From Micromonospora fulviviridis (GTDB lineage Bacteria; Actinomycetota; Actinomycetes; Mycobacteriales; Micromonosporaceae): a stretch of 64,000 nucleotides of DNA. Below the pieces are notes generated by a model. That model was not told where the DNA came from. It did no database searches and saw only the letters and a list, made by a program, of their open reading frames with translations. Position numbers and translations under genes: made by a program. This document shows, piece by piece, positions 57,314 to 64,000 of the stretch (positions within the stretch are counted from its first letter, which is position 1; every line of letters starts with the position of its first letter). The stretch is taken from positions 362,874 to 426,873 of the forward strand of contig NZ_BMRA01000007.1 in assembly GCF_014648395.1 (NCBI RefSeq), given 5' to 3'.

Positions 57314-60060
57314 TGACGCGACCGACCGAGATCATCGTGGTGCCGCACACCCACTGGGACCGGGAGTGGTACGAGCCGTTCCAGCGGTTCCGGCTGCGGC
57401 TGGTGGCGCTGCTCGACGAGGTCTTCGACCGGATGCAGCACGACCCGCGGCAGCGGTTCACCCTCGACGGGCAGCTCGCGGCGGTCGACGACTACCTGGA
57501 GGTCCGCCCGGAACGGCGGGAACAGGTGATCGAGCTGGTCCGCGCCGGCCGGCTGTCGGTGGGCCCCTGGCAGATCCTGCTCGACGAGTTCCTCTGCTCC
57601 GGGGAGAACATCGTCCGCAACCTCGAACGGGGGCTGACCCGCAGCGCCGAGCTGGGCGGTGCCATGCCGGTCGGCTACCTGCCCGACATGTTCGGCCACA
57701 TCGCGCAGATGCCGCAGATCCTGGCCGGCGCCGGGCTGGCCCACGCCTGCGTGTTCCGCGGCGTGCCGGAGCGGGTGCACCACCACGCCTTCGCCTGGCA
57801 GGCGCCCGACGGCACCACCGTCCGCACCCAGTACCTGCCCGGCGGCTACGGCAACGCCGCCGGCCTCATGGACGACGCCGCGCAGGTCACCCGCCGGGCC
57901 GGCGACCTCGCCGACCGGCTCGCCGGGTGGCGGCCGGCCGGCGACGACACCCCGGTCCTGGCCATGTACGGCACCGATCACGCCGCTCCCGCGCCGGACG
58001 CCCCGGACCTGCTGGCCACCGCCGACCTCGCCGGCACCCGGCTGCGGCTGGGCACCCTCGCCGAGTACTTCGCCACCCAACCGGCCACGGTCGACGGTCT
58101 CCAGGTGGTCCGCGGCGAGCTGCGCTCGCACGCCCGGGCCAACATCCTGCCCGGCGTGATCTCCGTCCGCGCGCACCTCAAGCAGGCGATGAACCGCGCC
58201 GAGCGGCGCGTCGAGCGGTACGCCGAACCCCTCGCCGCGCTCACCCACGACGGGTCCGTGCAGCGCTTCCTCGACATGGCCTGGACCCGGCTGATCGACG
58301 CCAGCTGCCACGACTCGGTGACCGGCTGCGGCTGTGACGAGACCGCCGAGCAGGTCGCGGCCCGCCTCGCCGAGGCCGACCAGTTGGGCCGGGCGGTCTG
58401 CGACCTGGTGGGCGCGCGGCTGGCCGCCACCGTGCCCCGCGACGGCTACCTGCTGTTCAACCCCACTCCGGCGGCCCGTACCGCCCTGGTGCGCCTGGAC
58501 GTGGCGGTGCCGGCCGACGGCGGCGTGGCGCTCGCCGACGCCGCCGGGCGCAGCGTGGCCGCCCAGGTCCTCGACCGGAGCCGCACGGTGCTCGCCGACG
58601 ACGTGGTGCCGGCCGCCGACCTGCCGGCCGTGCTCACCCGCGTGCACGGCCGGGAGCTGTACGGCCAGGAGGTCACCGCCTGGTCGGTGTCGCCCGACGA
58701 CGCCACCCTCACCTTCCAGGTGGCTCGGCACGGCGATCCGGCCTTCGACGTCGAGTACGTGCGGCTGGCGCTCGCCGCCGCCGGGCAGCCCGACCACTGG
58801 CGGGTACGGATCCTCGCCGCTCCCCGGGCGACCGTCGCGGCGCTGGTCGACGTGCCACCGCTCGGGCACGCCGCGGTCCGCCCGGTGCCGCTCCCGGCGA
58901 CCGCGACGCCCGCGTCCGACCCGGTCACGGTGGCCGGCCGCGGCCTCGACAACGGCCTGCTCCGGGTCGACGTCGCCGAGGACGGCACGCTGGCGCTGTC
59001 CACCCCGGACGGGATCACCGTGGACGGGGTGGGCCGGATCGTCGACGGCGGCGACGTGGGCGACAGCTACAACTACGCCCCGCCGGCCGCCGACGAGCTG
59101 GTCGACAAGCCACGGGCGGTGCGCACCGTGGTGCGCCACGACGGGCCGCTGGTGGCCGTGCTGGACGTGGTGCGCGAGTACCGGTGGCCGGTGGCCGCGG
59201 ACGTCGACGCCGGCTCCCGCGCCGTGGACCGCGAACCGGTCACCGTGACCACCCGGGTCGAGCTGCGCCGCGGCGAGCGGTTCGTCCGGCTGCGCGTCGA
59301 GTTCGACAACCGCTGCGACGACCACCGGGTCCGGCTGCACCTGCCGCTGCCGTCACCGGCCGACACCTCGTACGCCGAGGGCCAGTTCGCCGTCGTGGCG
59401 CGCGGCCTGACGGCGGAGGGCGGTGGCGGTGAGGTGCCGCTGCCCACCTTCCCGGCCAACGGGTTCGTCGCCGCCGGCGGTCCGGACGGGGCGCTCGCCG
59501 TGCTGCTGACCCAGCCCACCGAGTACGAGGTGACCGACTCCGGCCGCGAGCTGGCGGTCACCGTGCTGCGGTCGATCGGGATGTTGTCGCGCAACCGGCA
59601 CGCCCTGCGCGACGAGCCGGCCGGCCCGCAGCTCCCGACGCCCGAGGCGCAGTGCCGTGGCGCCCGCACCGTCGAGCTGGCGGTGCTGCCGTACACGGGC
59701 GCCTGGCACGAGGCCGGGGTGCTGGCGGCGGCCGAGGCGTACCGGCACGAGCTGCTGGCGTTCCCCGGCACCGCCGACCCGGGCGCCGCGCTGCCCGCGC
59801 CGGCGGTCGGGCTCTCCGTCGACGGTGCCGGCGTCGCGCTGACCAGCGTCCGGGACCGGGCCGGCCGCACCGAGGTGCGGCTGGTGGCGCAGACCCCGGC
59901 GGACACCACGGCCGTGCTCGGCGGCGCGACCGTCCGCGGCGCGTGGCGCACCGACCTGCTCGGCCGGGCCGGCGAGCCGCTCACGGTCGGCGGCGACGGG
60001 CTGGTCCGGCTGCCGCTGCGGGCCTGGGAGATCGCCACGGTGCACCTCGACCTGTCCTGA
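57313..60060 (+). CDS. Glycoside hydrolase family 38 alpha-mannosidase
   Basis: A 915-residue intracellular GH38 enzyme (no signal peptide). The zinc site begins in VPHTHWDREWYEPF (H12, H14, D16); GYLPDMFGHIAQMPQ carries D125, expected to be the zinc-binding nucleophile. Middle three-helix and C-terminal beta domains (YNYAPPAADELVD, LPLPSPADTSYAEGQ) are complete. It would release mannose from an imported alpha-mannoside. Placed in an operon with inositol-type enzymes and behind the same operator as iolC, it suggests a mannosyl-inositol compound as nutrient. Its stop directly abuts the convergent cupredoxin remnant. Confidence 0.92.
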   Translation: MTRPTEIIVVPHTHWDREWYEPFQRFRLRLVALLDEVFDRMQHDPRQRFTLDGQLAAVDDYLEVRPERREQVIELVRAGRLSVGPWQILLDEFLCSGENIVRNLERGLTRSAELGGAMPVGYLPDMFGHIAQMPQILAGAGLAHACVFRGVPERVHHHAFAWQAPDGTTVRTQYLPGGYGNAAGLMDDAAQVTRRAGDLADRLAGWRPAGDDTPVLAMYGTDHAAPAPDAPDLLATADLAGTRLRLGTLAEYFATQPATVDGLQVVRGELRSHARANILPGVISVRAHLKQAMNRAERRVERYAEPLAALTHDGSVQRFLDMAWTRLIDASCHDSVTGCGCDETAEQVAARLAEADQLGRAVCDLVGARLAATVPRDGYLLFNPTPAARTALVRLDVAVPADGGVALADAAGRSVAAQVLDRSRTVLADDVVPAADLPAVLTRVHGRELYGQEVTAWSVSPDDATLTFQVARHGDPAFDVEYVRLALAAAGQPDHWRVRILAAPRATVAALVDVPPLGHAAVRPVPLPATATPASDPVTVAGRGLDNGLLRVDVAEDGTLALSTPDGITVDGVGRIVDGGDVGDSYNYAPPAADELVDKPRAVRTVVRHDGPLVAVLDVVREYRWPVAADVDAGSRAVDREPVTVTTRVELRRGERFVRLRVEFDNRCDDHRVRLHLPLPSPADTSYAEGQFAVVARGLTAEGGGGEVPLPTFPANGFVAAGGPDGALAVLLTQPTEYEVTDSGRELAVTVLRSIGMLSRNRHALRDEPAGPQLPTPEAQCRGARTVELAVLPYTGAWHEAGVLAAAEAYRHELLAFPGTADPGAALPAPAVGLSVDGAGVALTSVRDRAGRTEVRLVAQTPADTTAVLGGATVRGAWRTDLLGRAGEPLTVGGDGLVRLPLRAWEIATVHLDLS

Positions 60061-60423
60061 TCAACGGACCTCGAACAGGCCGCGAGCGCCGCGCTCGGCG
60101 TCGACCATGGCGTGGCTGACGAAGGGGTAACGCCCGGCGGCGGGGAACGTCAGCTCGACGAACCCCCCGGCTGCCGGGCCGAGCTGGAGTACCTGCGCGC
60201 CGCCCGGGTCCGCCGGCCGGCTCTCCCAGCGGCCCTCGCGGTAGACGGTGTCGAACTGGGCGCCCACCACGTGGAAGGAGCTGTCCCGGTTGGGGCCCAC
60301 GCCACGTTCGGTGGGCTCACCGTGCCCGGCGCCGGGCGGGCCGGCTGGTTCGCCGGAACCGATCGTCGGGAGCGGGGCGAGTTCTTCCGGGTGACGCTCA
60401 CCGCGCTGCGGGCCGTGACCTGA
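60061..60423 (-). pseudogene. C-terminal remnant of a copper nitrite reductase-like/multicopper cupredoxin
   Basis: About 79 well-conserved residues on the minus strand (from 60300) resemble the last cupredoxin domain of NirK-like or multicopper oxidases: SFHVVGAQFDTVYREG, a Gly/Ala-rich GGAQVLQLGPAAGGF and AGRYPFVSHAMVDAERGA. In-frame sequence upstream to about 60423 (LAPLPTIGSGEP) looks like the family linker, but beyond that it turns into unrelated low-quality sequence and runs into the SCO6745-like gene. The N-terminal domains and most copper ligands are missing, so I treat it as a decayed fragment. 60424-60460 holds nothing I recognise. Confidence 0.6.
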
Positions 60424-60460
60424 GGACCGGCCGGCGTGCCGCCCGCCGGAGCGCGACCAC

Positions 60461-61372
60461 CTACCGCGGACGCGGCGCGGCGTTGTCGAGGTCGAGCAGT
60501 CCGGCGTCGACCACGGCCCGGCTCATCGGCCGGGTCAGCTCGGCGAGGCGGGCGCACCCGTCGGCGCCGAGCACCTCGTACGCGGGCATGGCGAGCCGGT
60601 CGGTGGCGGCCTCGAGCCACGCGCGCTGCGCCCGCCCACGGTCGCTCAGGGTCGGCCCGTCGCCCTCGACCAACCCGCGCCCGCGCAGCCGCTCGACCGC
60701 GTCCGCCCACTGCTCGCCGTTCCAGCCCCGCGTGCGGCGCAGGAAGCGGACCGACACCTCGCCGGACGCGGCGTGCAGCACCAGTGCCTCCAAACCGGTC
60801 AGGCCCGCCAGCACCAGAGCGGCGACGTGCCCGTCGCCGCGGAACTCCCGCAGCACCGTCTGGGCCTGCCAGAGAACCAGGTGCGGCCGCTCCGGCCAGG
60901 GCAGCGCGGCGTGGGCGGCGAACAGCGGCCGACCCTCGGGGTACGCGGTCGCGGACTCGGCGGCGCGGCGGGCCAGCTCGGCGGCCTCGGCCATCTCCGG
61001 GCCGTGCACCGCGTCGCCGAGCGCTCGGGTCAGGGCCGCGTCGGCGGCCGCCAGGCGGGCGGCCAGCACGGCGGCCGGCGTCGCCCGCTCCCAGGCGGCG
61101 GGCAGCACCCGGGCGACGAGGGCGGGGTTGAAGTTGAAGAAGCTGGCGACCACCGGGCCGGGGCCGACCGGTCCCAGGGCGGCCGCGCGGGAGGCGAAGT
61201 AGCCGGCGGGCTCCGCGAGGCCGAGGGCCGCGTACCGCTCGTGCGCCTCCGGCACGAAGTAGATCATCGCGTGCAGGGGTTCGGTCACCCGCCAGGCGCG
61301 GCGGACGGCGGCCGGATCGAGCGCTGCCGGCCGCGACCAGTCGGGGGCCAGCTCGTCCGTCATGTCCGCCAT
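60461..61372 (-). CDS. SCO6745 family protein
   Basis: A 303-residue protein of the actinobacterial SCO6745/SalK-like group: RRAWRVTEPLHAMIYFVPEA at the start, FFNFNPALVARVLPAAW, WPERPHLVLWQAQTVLREFRGDGHVAAL in the middle, and a C-terminal winged-helix-like half with WADAVERLRGRGLVEG. No catalytic motif is established. The start is ATG 61372 with a GAAAGG site about seven bases upstream. It diverges from the M43 protease gene across 212 bases that contain GGGAAC (61389-61394) and GTTCCC (61410-61415) as an inverted repeat. Confidence 0.85.
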   Translation of the reverse strand: MADMTDELAPDWSRPAALDPAAVRRAWRVTEPLHAMIYFVPEAHERYAALGLAEPAGYFASRAAALGPVGPGPVVASFFNFNPALVARVLPAAWERATPAAVLAARLAAADAALTRALGDAVHGPEMAEAAELARRAAESATAYPEGRPLFAAHAALPWPERPHLVLWQAQTVLREFRGDGHVAALVLAGLTGLEALVLHAASGEVSVRFLRRTRGWNGEQWADAVERLRGRGLVEGDGPTLSDRGRAQRAWLEAATDRLAMPAYEVLGADGCARLAELTRPMSRAVVDAGLLDLDNAAPRPR

Positions 61373-61584
61373 GTCGCTGCCTTTCGCCGGGAACGTTACC
61401 GACGGGTAGGTTCCCATGCCGACGGCGGCCGTGTCACCTGGCCGGGCGAAGGATGCCCTGTCGGGTCCTGTTGCTCGGGTCAACGACGTGTTCTCATACC
61501 GAGACGACGATGTCACCGACCTGCGTACGGCGACCCCGTCCCACCGCTCGGTGACTCCAATCCCCCGGCGTGAAAGGTGCAAGG

Positions 61585-62550
61585 ATGCACAGAAGATCAA
61601 CTTTCCAACTCGCGGTTCTGACCGCTACCGCGGCGACGTTCCTGGCGGCCGGCGGAGCGTCGGCGGCGGCCGGCACGGCACCGTCCCTGACCGCCTCCGC
61701 GGGCGCGGCGGCGTGCGAGCCGGGCGCCGCGGGGCACAGCGTGGCGCGGGTGGCCGAGGGCGCCACCGCACAGGAGCCGGAGCTGTACTCCAAGAACGAG
61801 GCGAACGCCTACGGCGTGATCAAGGACTCGCCGCGCCTGCCCAACGGCAGCGTCACCATCCCCACGGTCTTCCACATGGTCTCCGACCACCCGCTCACCG
61901 CGGCGGAGACGGCCAGGTGGAACACCCTGATCGCGGCGCAGATGACGGTGCTCAACGACTCGTTCGCGGGCCGTACGGCGGCGGACGCCTCCGACACGCC
62001 GTTCCGGTTCTCGCTCGTCGACACCACGTGGACGGTGAACAGCGACTGGTACACCGTCGTGCCCGGCAAGAACGAGCGGGACATGAAGCAGGCGCTGTAC
62101 ACCGGCGACGCCCGCACCTTGAACGTGTACGCGGCCAACATCGGCGGCGGCCTCCTCGGCTGGGCGTACTTCCCGAAGGGTTACAACAACGGTCGCGACT
62201 ACATCGACGGCGTCGTGATGCTCGACGAGTCGATGCCGGGCGGGACGGCCGGCAAGTACGCCCTGGGTGACACCCTCACGCACGAGGTGGGGCACTGGCT
62301 GATGCTGGAGCACACCTTCGCGCACGGGTGCTCGGCTTCGGGCGACTACGTCGCGGACACTCCGCGCGAGGCGGCGCCGCAGTTCAACTGCCCGGTGGGT
62401 GCGGACACCTGCACGGCACCCGGGCTGGACCCGATCCACAACTTCATGGACTACACGCAGGACTCCTGCATGAACATGTTCACCGCGGGACAGGCGGACC
62501 GGATGAGTGACGCCTGGGTGGCGTTCCGGGCCGGCGGCGGCAAGCAGTAA
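61585..62550 (+). CDS. Secreted zinc metalloprotease, M43 (pappalysin) family
   Basis: A 321-residue secreted protease. It has a signal peptide (LAVLTATAATFLAAGGASA), a short pro-region and a metzincin domain with the zinc motif THEVGHWLMLEHTF (HExxHxxxxxH variant) and the Met-turn HNFMDYTQDSCMNMF. Cysteines around HGCSASGDY and FNCPVGADTC suggest disulfides. ATG 61585 is preceded by AAAGG and AAGG; a GTG at 61570 is in frame but less likely. It is monocistronic, with a strong hairpin after it. Substrate is unknown. Confidence 0.9.
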   Translation: MHRRSTFQLAVLTATAATFLAAGGASAAAGTAPSLTASAGAAACEPGAAGHSVARVAEGATAQEPELYSKNEANAYGVIKDSPRLPNGSVTIPTVFHMVSDHPLTAAETARWNTLIAAQMTVLNDSFAGRTAADASDTPFRFSLVDTTWTVNSDWYTVVPGKNERDMKQALYTGDARTLNVYAANIGGGLLGWAYFPKGYNNGRDYIDGVVMLDESMPGGTAGKYALGDTLTHEVGHWLMLEHTFAHGCSASGDYVADTPREAAPQFNCPVGADTCTAPGLDPIHNFMDYTQDSCMNMFTAGQADRMSDAWVAFRAGGGKQ

Positions 62551-62567
62551 CCAGGTCTGACGTACGT

Positions 62568-62603
62568 GCCGGGGTTGGCGGGCAGCGGCTCGCCAACCCC
62601 GGC
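62568..62603. terminator. Bidirectional hairpin terminator
   Basis: A perfect 13-bp inverted repeat (62568-62580 with 62591-62603, GCCGGGGTTGGCG) around a 10-base loop, in the 58 bases between the convergent M43 protease and DoxX genes. It should end transcripts from both sides. Confidence 0.8.
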
Positions 62604-62608
62604 GCCGC

Positions 62609-62992
62609 TCAGCCGGTGAACGACTCCGGGCCGAAGCGGCCCCACGCCACGAAGGCGGCCAAGGCGAGGTAGACCAGGTCGGGCGCGATGGTCACCGTCT
62701 CGCCCCGGCGGAGGCGCATGGTCGCCGCGCCGGCGAACAGCACCGCCACACAGGTGGCGGTCACGGGCACCAGAACCGGCGCGACGTCGACCACGGCGGG
62801 CAGGATCAGGCCCACCGCGGCCAGGAGTTCGAGGGCTCCGATGGTCCTGAGGGCACCGGGACTGAAGTCCAGGACCCATTCCGCGGCGTGACCCATGGCG
62901 GCGATCTTCTCCCTGGGCACGAACATCTTGGTGGTGCTGACCAGGAGGACCGCGGCCAGCAGTCCGGCGACGAGCCATAGCGCGAGGTTCAC
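62609..62992 (-). CDS. DoxX family membrane protein
   Basis: A 127-residue protein with four hydrophobic segments. Segment 1 is LALWLVAGLLAAVLLVSTTKM, segment 2 contains RTIGALELLAAVGLILP, and segments 3 and 4 follow, as in the DoxX/DoxD-like family of small quinone-linked or stress-related membrane proteins. GTG 62992 has AAAGGAGA about six bases upstream. It follows the SDR gene on the same strand with a 76-base gap, so co-transcription is possible. Confidence 0.85.
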   Translation of the reverse strand: MNLALWLVAGLLAAVLLVSTTKMFVPREKIAAMGHAAEWVLDFSPGALRTIGALELLAAVGLILPAVVDVAPVLVPVTATCVAVLFAGAATMRLRRGETVTIAPDLVYLALAAFVAWGRFGPESFTG

Positions 62993-63068
62993 GAGGATCT
63001 CCTTTGACGGGTTGTCGGCGTTTCGGTTCGGTCGGGCGGCCGGGCTGAGCCGCCAGGCGGTCGGCCCG

Positions 63069-63836
63069 CTACCAGGGCACCGGGCCGTCCTCGCTGAAGA
63101 ACCCGCCGGTCGGCCCGTCCGCGCCGAGCGTGGCCAGCCGCACCACGACCGCGGCGCCCTGCGCGGCGGTGCGGTGTCCGGTGTGGTGGTTGATGTCCGT
63201 GGCGCAGAAGCCCGGGGCCGCGGCGTTGACGAGGACGCCGTCCTTCCGCAACTCATTGGCGTACTGCACGGTCAGCGCGTTCAGCGCGGTCTTGGACGGC
63301 GTGTACGCGGCCACCGGCGGCAGCCCCGCGAACGGGCCGTCCGGGTCGCCGGTGAGGGTGAGCGACGCGGCGTCGCTGCTGAGGTTGACGATGCGCGGCG
63401 CCGGGGACCGCCGCAGCAGCGGGAGCATGGCGTTGGTCACCGCGATCACCCCGAAGACGTTGGTCTCGAACACCGCCCGGACGATGTCCAGGTCGGCGAC
63501 GCTGGGGACCTGGTCGCGGACGTCCAAGGGAGCGGACGGCCCGGCGCCGGAGATGCCGGCGTTGTTGACCAGCACGTCAAGGTGGCCGAACCGCTCCTCG
63601 ACCCGCCTCGCGGCCGCCTGGACGGTCGTCGGGTCGGTGACGTCCAGGGCGACCACGTACGCGTCGCCGCCCGCCGCGCGCACCGCCGCGGCGGTGTCCT
63701 CGCCGTGCCGTGGGTCCCGGGCGCCGACCAGGACCGTCATGCCCAGCGCGGCGAGCTGCTCGGCGGTCGCGCGGCCGATCCCCTTGTTCGCCCCGGTGAC
63801 GAGGGCGATCCGTTGGTGCGTGGTGTGCTCGTTCAA
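63069..63836 (-). CDS. Short-chain dehydrogenase/reductase
   Basis: A 255-residue classical SDR. The cofactor motif is TGANKGIGRA, then LDVLVNNAGISGAG, the catalytic Ser in RIVNLSSDAASL and the YTPSK pair (Tyr and Lys of YxxxK), and NAAAPGFCATDIN after the last strand. Actinomycetes carry many such enzymes and the substrate cannot be predicted. It may be co-transcribed with the DoxX gene. The last 164 bases of the window (63837-64000) lie upstream of it and hold no gene I can support. Confidence 0.9.
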   Translation of the reverse strand: MNEHTTHQRIALVTGANKGIGRATAEQLAALGMTVLVGARDPRHGEDTAAAVRAAGGDAYVVALDVTDPTTVQAAARRVEERFGHLDVLVNNAGISGAGPSAPLDVRDQVPSVADLDIVRAVFETNVFGVIAVTNAMLPLLRRSPAPRIVNLSSDAASLTLTGDPDGPFAGLPPVAAYTPSKTALNALTVQYANELRKDGVLVNAAAPGFCATDINHHTGHRTAAQGAAVVVRLATLGADGPTGGFFSEDGPVPW

Positions 63837-64000
63837 GACCGGACTCCTGCTCGTGGGGTGCCTGCCGCGGATCGTTCGCGCGGGCTGCTGACGAACATGA
63901 AGATGCCGGCCACCCGGTCCCCGTGACAGCGCGGCGGTGTGGCCTGCGCCACCGGCCGCCGACGGGGCCCGCCGGGGGACAACCCCCCGACGCGTCCCGC

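Noticed and set aside
60112-60423. 103-residue plus-strand frame after the alpha-mannosidase
   Set aside because: The minus strand of the same segment matches a cupredoxin C-terminus, whereas the plus-strand translation has no recognisable features.
61389-61415. GGGAAC/GTTCCC inverted repeat as a regulator-binding site
   Set aside because: The half-sites are only six bases, occur once and have no adjacent regulator gene. I mention it under the SCO6745-like gene but do not list it as an operator.

Overview
The window is very GC-rich, with dense coding, strong GC bias at third codon positions, many GTG starts and 4-bp GTGA/ATGA gene overlaps. It also carries SpoIIE-type phosphatase/HATPase genes, a SCO6745-family gene and an alpha-lytic-type secreted protease. 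Together these point to an actinomycete, most likely Micromonosporaceae (inference; no rRNA or housekeeping marker is present). No tRNA, rRNA, CRISPR array or intact insertion sequence was seen.

Region 1 (about 0-26 kb) is a hybrid NRPS/PKS cluster. A minus-strand XRE-like/helical-repeat regulator diverges from six plus-strand genes joined by short start/stop overlaps. The first is a giant C-A-T-KS-AT-T-C-A-T-TE protein fused to a whole MFS transporter. The next four reproduce the gene order and domain logic of Pseudomonas ambB-C-D-E, which makes the antimetabolite L-2-amino-4-methoxy-trans-3-butenoate (AMB, methoxyvinylglycine): an A-T-C protein with an Ala-like code, two TauD/SyrP-type Fe(II)/2-oxoglutarate oxygenases, and a C*-A-[FkbM methyltransferase]-T-C-T protein with a Glu-like code and no thioesterase. 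The last is a cystathionine gamma-synthase-like PLP enzyme, the class of enzyme that vinylglycine toxins attack. My reading is an oxidised, O-methylated glutamate-derived residue built into a longer peptide-polyketide, released by an unusual Cys-nucleophile thioesterase. No MbtH or PPTase gene lies in the window.

Region 2 (about 26-44 kb) is mixed. It has a DUF1223 protein and a DipZ-like redoxin, then a compact plus-strand conflict-type operon: a TIR protein with a leaderless promoter, a MoxR-type AAA ATPase, a 331-residue possible vWA-like protein, a protein with two S1 domains and a C-terminal OST-HTH/LOTUS-like domain, and a RipA-like membrane protein. After it come two MFS transporters, a DUF817 membrane protein, a GH10-like glycosidase, a secreted S1 protease, a PAS-SpoIIE phosphatase with an adjacent HATPase, and a PH-like/SHOCT membrane protein.

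Region 3 (about 44-60 kb) is an inositol-catabolism island. A minus-strand iolC-aldolase-iolB-iolD operon diverges from a GntR/HutC regulator. Downstream of the regulator is a plus-strand operon with a CUT1 ABC importer, PHP phosphoesterase, sugar isomerase, Gfo/Idh/MocA dehydrogenase and GH38 alpha-mannosidase. The same 10-bp palindrome, TGTCATGACA, lies in front of both operons, suggesting one GntR regulon, perhaps for a mannosylated inositol compound. Region 4 (60-64 kb) has a cupredoxin remnant, a SCO6745-like protein, a secreted M43 metalloprotease, a DoxX protein and a short-chain dehydrogenase.
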